A DNA stretch of 9,046 nt. It comes from Spirochaetes bacterium RIFOXYC1_FULL_54_7. GTDB lineage: Bacteria; Spirochaetota; Spirochaetia; Treponematales; UBA12059. Each line of letters starts with the position of its first letter. Position 1 is the first letter of the stretch. Both the position numbers and the translations under genes were made by a program. Below the pieces are notes generated by a model. The model saw only the letters and a program-made list of their open reading frames with translations. It was not told the origin of the DNA and did not search any database. Positions 6,021 through 9,046 of the stretch are shown here, in pieces. The stretch is from the NCBI GenBank assembly GCA_001830645.1, contig MIBM01000167.1, positions 6,845-15,890 of the forward strand. The letters run 5' to 3'.

Positions 6021-6473
6021 GTTCTTATCCTCCTTCGTTTGTTTTGATTCGTCGCCGAACGTCCACGTTTCCGCGATGTCGGCCATGTTTATTACCTTGC
6101 CGTCCAGCACCTGCAGGTCCCTGATGCACGGCGGAACCGCGCCCAGGAAGGCCAGGTGGTGCAGGTATTTTTTGCCGTCAGGACCCTTGCGGATTCCGAC
6201 CGACCATTTTTTGTACAGCCCTGATGCCTCGGCGTCTTTCAGCAGGTCATTCAGCTCCATATCCCCATCGAGAACTCCGCCTGCATCCGCGAAAGCCGGG
6301 TTGCTCACCCAGCCGAACGCCGGCATCCAGTCGGCAAGATCGTGCCCCAAGGTAACGGGCACGGGACCCTTATAGGTTTCCACGCACTCCTTTAAATCCT
6401 GCGCGGTCACGTTCACTTTTTTCTCGCCGTACACGCCGACCTTTGCCAGTTGGATTCTCATTTTTTGCGCCAT
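5607..6473 (-). CDS. Capsid maturation protease fused to scaffold (Mu I-like)
   Basis: 288 residues. The N-terminal part (about 1-130) reads as a phage prohead protease of the Mu I / herpesvirus-assemblin-like type. Candidate catalytic residues are H44 in PVTLGHD, S91 in KKWSVGIR and H105/H106 in YLHHLAFLGAVPP, the usual His...Ser...His-type order. The segment LAFLGAVPPCIRDLQ matches the strand that precedes a conserved Pro in such proteases. From residue 152 the chain becomes highly charged (MEDTDPKKKKEETQ) and then predicted coiled coil (about 172-208), as expected for a scaffold. The start ATG has GAGGAG upstream. An internal in-frame start at M152 gives the scaffold alone. The catalytic assignment is by motif position only. 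Confidence 0.88.
   Translation of the reverse strand: MAQKMRIQLAKVGVYGEKKVNVTAQDLKECVETYKGPVPVTLGHDLADWMPAFGWVSNPAFADAGGVLDGDMELNDLLKDAEASGLYKKWSVGIRKGPDGKKYLHHLAFLGAVPPCIRDLQVLDGKVINMADIAETWTFGDESKQTKEDKNMEDTDPKKKKEETQPGDGKKPESDEQLRQELADNKTQIATLLTQARAAKKSQLQDAISGRVPKAQHARVMELADTLGIDESIELADAAGKKTKVSAFDLLIDIFRSIPLPVKPGAVDLGDAGDGKDKINPMKLVKCM
6029..6035 (-). promoter_or_regulatory. Internal Shine-Dalgarno AAGGAGG for the nested scaffold
   Basis: A full-length AAGGAGG lies inside the protease coding sequence, 8 bases before the in-frame ATG at 6020. Other genes here have shorter AGGAG or GGAGG sites, so the internal site should give scaffold in excess over protease, as capsid assembly requires. 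Confidence 0.8.
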
Positions 6474-6479
6474 GTTCTC

Positions 6480-6492
6480 CTCACTTCGTGAG
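6480..6492 (-). promoter_or_regulatory. Small hairpin touching the protease ribosome binding site
   Basis: In the mRNA the sequence CTCAC-GAA-GTGAG forms a 5-bp stem with a three-base loop. Its 3' arm runs into the GAGGAG ribosome binding site of the protease gene (ATG at 6473). It could moderate initiation there. The stem is short and this is only a structural observation. Confidence 0.35.
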
Positions 6493-6524
6493 AGTTTTTA
6501 GTTTTAAGTTATGAGTTTTGAGTT
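6493..6524. repeat. AGTTTTGAGTT-type repeat overlapping the end of the gpG-like gene
   Basis: An A/T-rich tract of tandem, degenerate AGTT(T)TNAGTT words on the plus strand. It spans the stop codon at 6509-6511 and runs 13 bases into the coding region. Its base composition differs sharply from the flanking G+C-rich genes. It supplies the final Thr-Gln-Asn-Ser and the TAA stop of the gpG-like protein. Confidence 0.75.
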
Positions 6525-6958
6525 GCGTGATTTAGTATTTTTGTTTCTATCTCGCCGAGCTCTTTGTCCGTCACGCCCAGATACGGGCGGGCCGGGATGG
6601 TTACCTTGCGCCCTCTGCCGGCCTGGCCGCCTTTCTGGTGAATGCGGCCGTATACCTTATTTGTGCCAATCGTCGCGCTGTTAGCGTCAGAGCGCGTGCT
6701 GATGGATGCTTTCAGCCCGGCCTGCGACCGTATCAATATCTGGCCAGGCCACTTTCTCAACTTAACTCGCTGCCTGATGGTTGACGCCTTCAATGCCGTC
6801 CATTTGGGCCGCCCCTGCTGCGCAAAATTCTCCTCCATGGAGTCCATGAGAATGCCTGCAACCTGTCGCATGCAGGGCGTTAAATCCCGCATGGCCCCGG
6901 CCACCTTCGGCAGCGTTATCTCCATGCCGTTTTCCGTCTGTTTAAAAGAAATCTTCAT
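6509..6958 (-). CDS. Mu gpG-like virion morphogenesis protein (Phage_tail_S family)
   Basis: 149 residues. The family (Mu gpG, P2 gpS relatives) acts in tail completion or head-tail joining. Visible family signature: ENFAQQGRPKWTAL near residue 45, then IRQRVKLRKWPGQILIRSQAGLKASI. Toward the C-terminus come a YGRIHQKGG motif and the IPARPYLG motif that is nearly invariant in the family. Position after F and before the protease matches Mu-like phages. The start ATG has AGGA just upstream. The last four codons (Thr-Gln-Asn-Ser) and the stop lie inside an AACTCAAAACTC-type repeat, so the native C-terminus has probably been replaced or trimmed; the conserved core is intact. Confidence 0.92.
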   Translation of the reverse strand: MKISFKQTENGMEITLPKVAGAMRDLTPCMRQVAGILMDSMEENFAQQGRPKWTALKASTIRQRVKLRKWPGQILIRSQAGLKASISTRSDANSATIGTNKVYGRIHQKGGQAGRGRKVTIPARPYLGVTDKELGEIETKILNHATQNS

Positions 6959-6971
6959 AAAATCCTGTTAA

Positions 6972-6990
6972 CCCTGAGCCTGTCGAAGGG
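6972..6990. repeat. CCCTGAGCCTGTCGAAGGG repeat in F/G gap
   Basis: A 19-base element directly abuts the stop codon of the F-like gene and fills most of the 32-base gap to the gpG-like start. Its outer four bases (CCCT/AGGG) are complementary. The motif resembles a widespread short intergenic repeat seen in many bacterial genomes (recalled, not checked). The downstream gene keeps an AGGA ribosome binding site four bases before its ATG. Confidence 0.7.
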
Positions 6991-7731
6991 CTATTTTCCG
7001 GGATTATAATTCCACCCCGGCCCGGTTTTTATCTGCTGCCCGGTGCGCCAGTCGGTGAAGACCGCAACCTGTTTTTTCTTTCCGCCCACTTCAACCTCTT
7101 TCTCATGTACAAGCCCTTTTGACGCTCGCACCATGAGATCACGCTCTTTCACATTGTCCGGGCTCAAGGCCCGCACGCTGCAGCGGCAGCCCCAGTCATT
7201 GGGCGGGTAGAACGAATCCCAGAACGGATCATCCGCCGGGAACACCAGCCCGTTCATGGCCGCATGCGATGGCCTGGTTGCCGCGTCCATCACCGCCACA
7301 TACTGCCAGTAAGGCCGGTCATCGATGTTTGCGGCCTGCTCCTGGTATCTGCCCGCCATGTAGCTCGTCTGCAGATTCGTCTGGTAGATGGTGCGGAGCC
7401 TCCACGGTGAGCCAAGCTGCACAACCTGGCCGCCCCCCGCATCACCTACCATTACCTTTCCCCACCAGCCTTTTGCTTTCAAGGTTGGCTCCAGCCCGGC
7501 GCGAAACTGCTGCAGGGTCCGGCCCTCTTCGAGCGCTTGCTGCGTTGCAATGCGGATGTCATCGAGTATGTCCTGGCGCATGGCCTTGGCCACGGTAAAT
7601 GCCGCCTGATGCGCTTCCTGCCACACCTCGTACCAGTTCCAGGAGAAAGCGTAGCCCTTGGCCTTGAAGTAATTTATGGCTTCTTCCGGAGCGAGGTTGA
7701 ATGCGTAGTTAAGATCAATTTTTTCTGGCAT
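6991..7731 (-). CDS. Mu gpF-like minor head / head morphogenesis protein
   Basis: 246 residues, SPP1 gp7 / Mu F family: a minor capsid protein associated with the portal during head assembly. The N-terminal segment LAPEEAINYFKAKGYAFSW is typical of phage F proteins. The diagnostic core is at residues about 148-190: MDAATRPSHAAMNG, then DDPFWDSFYPPNDWGCRCSV, with R153, H156 and the CRC pair C182/C184. The C-terminus ends TGPGWNYNPGK, also usual for the family. No toxin or protease domain is fused to the C-terminus, unlike many longer MuF proteins. It follows the portal gene and precedes the gpG-like gene, the conserved Mu order. The ATG at 7731 is kept because the family N-terminus begins there, but I see no ribosome binding site; the upstream bases belong to a repeat. 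Confidence 0.93.
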   Translation of the reverse strand: MPEKIDLNYAFNLAPEEAINYFKAKGYAFSWNWYEVWQEAHQAAFTVAKAMRQDILDDIRIATQQALEEGRTLQQFRAGLEPTLKAKGWWGKVMVGDAGGGQVVQLGSPWRLRTIYQTNLQTSYMAGRYQEQAANIDDRPYWQYVAVMDAATRPSHAAMNGLVFPADDPFWDSFYPPNDWGCRCSVRALSPDNVKERDLMVRASKGLVHEKEVEVGGKKKQVAVFTDWRTGQQIKTGPGWNYNPGK

Positions 7732-7742
7732 ATTATTTCATG

Positions 7743-7804
7743 GCCACAGATTGGCGCAGATTTTCACGGGAAAAGATTCTGTGTGTTTCTGTGTTTTCTG
7801 TGGC
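7743..7804. repeat. CACAGA-type imperfect inverted repeat in portal/F gap
   Basis: The 80-base gap between the portal stop and the F-like start is almost filled by an imperfect palindrome. Its ends are GCCACAGA (7743-7750) and TCTGTGGC (7797-7804), and degenerate CACAGA/TCTGTG words recur inside it. On the plus strand the structure is followed by a run of T, so it could stop antisense transcription; on the operon strand no T-run follows. Repeats of this look are common intergenic elements in several bacterial lineages (from memory, not checked). The sequence just before the F-like start (CCATGAAATAATATG) has no Shine-Dalgarno motif. Confidence 0.75.
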
Positions 7805-7811
7805 TGCTTTT

Positions 7812-9046
7812 TTAAGCATTTAACCGTCCCCACACATCCGACACAAACAGCGCCCGCGCCATGATTTCCTCAAGCTCTTTGGTCTCCAGCCGCGGTTTGT
7901 CTGCGGCCAGCGCTGCCATGATTTCCTCATAGCTGTTGCCCTGTTTAATCATCTCTAAAACAGGCTTTAAAACCCCTTCCATCTGCGCCTGCAGCGCTTC
8001 CGGCGAGAGGCCGTCAATAGCCATATCAACCGAATCCTGCGCGCTTTTTATTTTCCCCTCGGACATTTGGCCCCTTGACCCCTCGGCCCCTGTAGTTATG
8101 TCCGCCAGCATCAGGCTGCCTGGCCCCGCAGCAGGTTTTTTATACACATAGGCGTCAGCTTCATCCTGCGGCTTCGGAATGCTGTAGCGCGTGTAGATCG
8201 CCTCTTTTGATACCGGTATCTCGTGGTCGAGCGCGCCCATCACCTGTTCCCAGGTAGCGTATTCCTCAAAGTCATATACCCAGCGCGGCATGGGCGCATC
8301 AGGCCCGAAGTTAAGCTCCACGATCCACGGCACGATGGTGGTGTTTTCCGTGTAGGCAAGGGCGCGGGCATCGCCGCGCACAACATGGTCCATCACCCGC
8401 TCATGCACCTCTCCCTGGGCGCGGGTTCCGTACTGCGCTTCCTGGGTGGCGAGAGCCTGTCCTGTGATGGCGTAGGAGATCTCGCTATTGCAGCATTCAA
8501 TAAGGGTTTTAAAGCCCTCTAAATTGCCTTTTATCTCAAGGGTATCGACCTCTTTTACGTTTGCCAGGGCCACCGCCGCATCAGACTGAATGCCGGCAAG
8601 GGCCGCCGACAATGCGGCCGCGCGGGTGCGGGCAATGGTCTCATCGCTGCAGTCAAAAAGCGCCAGCACCGTGGGCACGCCGAACTTTTCAGCGGCAGTC
8701 AGCCAGAACCGGAAGCCCGATTTTTTGAACATCCACGGCCAGAAACACTGCGACAGCGCCGCCGTGCCATAGGGGTTTTCCGCCTGCGGGTTGTTGTGAT
8801 GTACGATGAATTTGTAGGGCTGATCGAGGGGTTTCGAGTCCAGGTTATCAAGTAGATAAATCTGCCCGTTTGGTGAAAAGCTGAACCGCTCCTGCTTTCT
8901 GCAGGATATTCTTTCCATCCACCACTCTGAGCCGTACAGCTTCCACTCCGCCTCGGACACGCTAAAACCAAACGGAATGGCTGACAGCATCTCGCGGCAG
9001 TCATTGTAAAACGGCATCTCATCGTACTGCGCCTGCACAAAATCGC
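7812..9046 (-). CDS. Mu gp29-like portal protein (DUF935), 5' end outside window
   Basis: About 410 residues are visible. The frame is open at the right edge; the GTG at 9038 is an internal Val, preceded in frame by Asp-Phe, so the true start lies outside. The portal forms the dodecameric ring at the head vertex through which DNA enters and leaves. Family-typical segments are NPYGTAALSQCFWPW, then WLTAAEKFGVP, and a later EISYAITGQALATQEAQYGT stretch leading to the VHERVMDHVVRGDA helix, all as in DUF935 proteins. The C-terminal tail is helical and charged (SYEEIMAALAADKPRLETKE). A repeat-derived, Gly-rich segment (TGAEGSRGQ) interrupts the linker before this tail, at about 8067-8092. It is the first structural gene visible, followed after 80 bases by the MuF-like gene, the usual portal-F order. 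Family assignment is from recognised motifs; no search was run. Confidence 0.92.
   Translation of the reverse strand, partial: DFVQAQYDEMPFYNDCREMLSAIPFGFSVSEAEWKLYGSEWWMERISCRKQERFSFSPNGQIYLLDNLDSKPLDQPYKFIVHHNNPQAENPYGTAALSQCFWPWMFKKSGFRFWLTAAEKFGVPTVLALFDCSDETIARTRAAALSAALAGIQSDAAVALANVKEVDTLEIKGNLEGFKTLIECCNSEISYAITGQALATQEAQYGTRAQGEVHERVMDHVVRGDARALAYTENTTIVPWIVELNFGPDAPMPRWVYDFEEYATWEQVMGALDHEIPVSKEAIYTRYSIPKPQDEADAYVYKKPAAGPGSLMLADITTGAEGSRGQMSEGKIKSAQDSVDMAIDGLSPEALQAQMEGVLKPVLEMIKQGNSYEEIMAALAADKPRLETKELEEIMARALFVSDVWGRLNA
8067..8092 (-). repeat. Intergenic-type repeat fragment inside the portal gene
   Basis: The plus strand reads TTGGCCCCTTGACCCCTCGG followed by CCCCTG, closely matching the right halves of the repeats at 3135-3247, 4245-4333 and 4925-5051 (18 of 19 bases identical to the copy ending at 3247). 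Here it lies inside the portal reading frame and is translated without a stop as a Gly/Glu/Ser/Arg linker. It falls between the core and the C-terminal helical tail, a place likely to tolerate insertion. That it is an insertion rather than chance similarity is inferred. Confidence 0.7.

Noticed and set aside
5611..6375. Long plus-strand open frame of 254 codons opposite the protease gene
   Set aside because: It is antisense to a well-supported protease-scaffold gene, Ser/Pro-rich as expected for a shadow frame, and has no ribosome binding site or family-like motif.
9036..9038. GTG at 9038 as the true start of the portal gene
   Set aside because: The frame is open to the window edge, no ribosome binding site is visible, and the protein would begin in the middle of the portal family.

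Overview
This window is a late structural gene cluster of a tailed phage, most likely an integrated prophage. Every supported gene is on the minus strand, so the operon reads from high to low coordinates. By gene content it is Mu-like in the head module: Mu gp29/DUF935 portal, gpF-like minor head protein, gpG-like virion morphogenesis protein, then an I/Z-type protease with nested scaffold. It then carries a lambda-E-like major capsid protein, DUF1320 (gp36-like) and DUF1834 (gp37-like) connector genes, a tail tube protein and a tail assembly chaperone. No sheath gene lies between the connector genes and the tube gene, which fits a long, non-contractile tail as in the Mu-like siphophages B3 and D3112. 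The host is probably a Gram-negative bacterium with fairly high G+C. The intergenic repeats resemble those I associate with Desulfobacterota and similar lineages, but I cannot place the host from this sequence.

Layout in transcription order (right to left): portal (open at the right edge, stop at 7812); MuF-like head protein (7731-6991); gpG-like protein (6958-6509); protease-scaffold (6473-5607) with an in-frame internal scaffold start at 6020; a Sec-signal-bearing small protein of unknown function (5545-5054); decoration-like protein (4912-4334); major capsid protein (4231-3248); gp36-like (3134-2748) overlapping gp37-like (2748-2287) by one base; a 58-residue protein (2187-2011); tail tube protein (1962-724); tail chaperone G (615-157). 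A programmed -1 frameshift extends G into a T-like frame that runs off the left edge. There is no gene-free stretch over 300 bases, and I see no tRNA, integrase, transposase, CRISPR array or convincing promoter. Transcription presumably starts beyond the right edge.

Three features stand out. First, a textbook -1 frameshift signal at 178-138: heptamer A AAA AAC, 7-nt spacer, perfect 9-bp stem. Second, nearly every intergenic gap holds a short host-type repeat between the upstream stop and the downstream ribosome binding site. At least six families occur; one has also entered the portal coding sequence in frame, and another supplies the last codons and stop of the gpG-like gene. Third, a protein with a clear signal peptide sits between the scaffold and the decoration gene, where a cytoplasmically assembled head protein would be expected.
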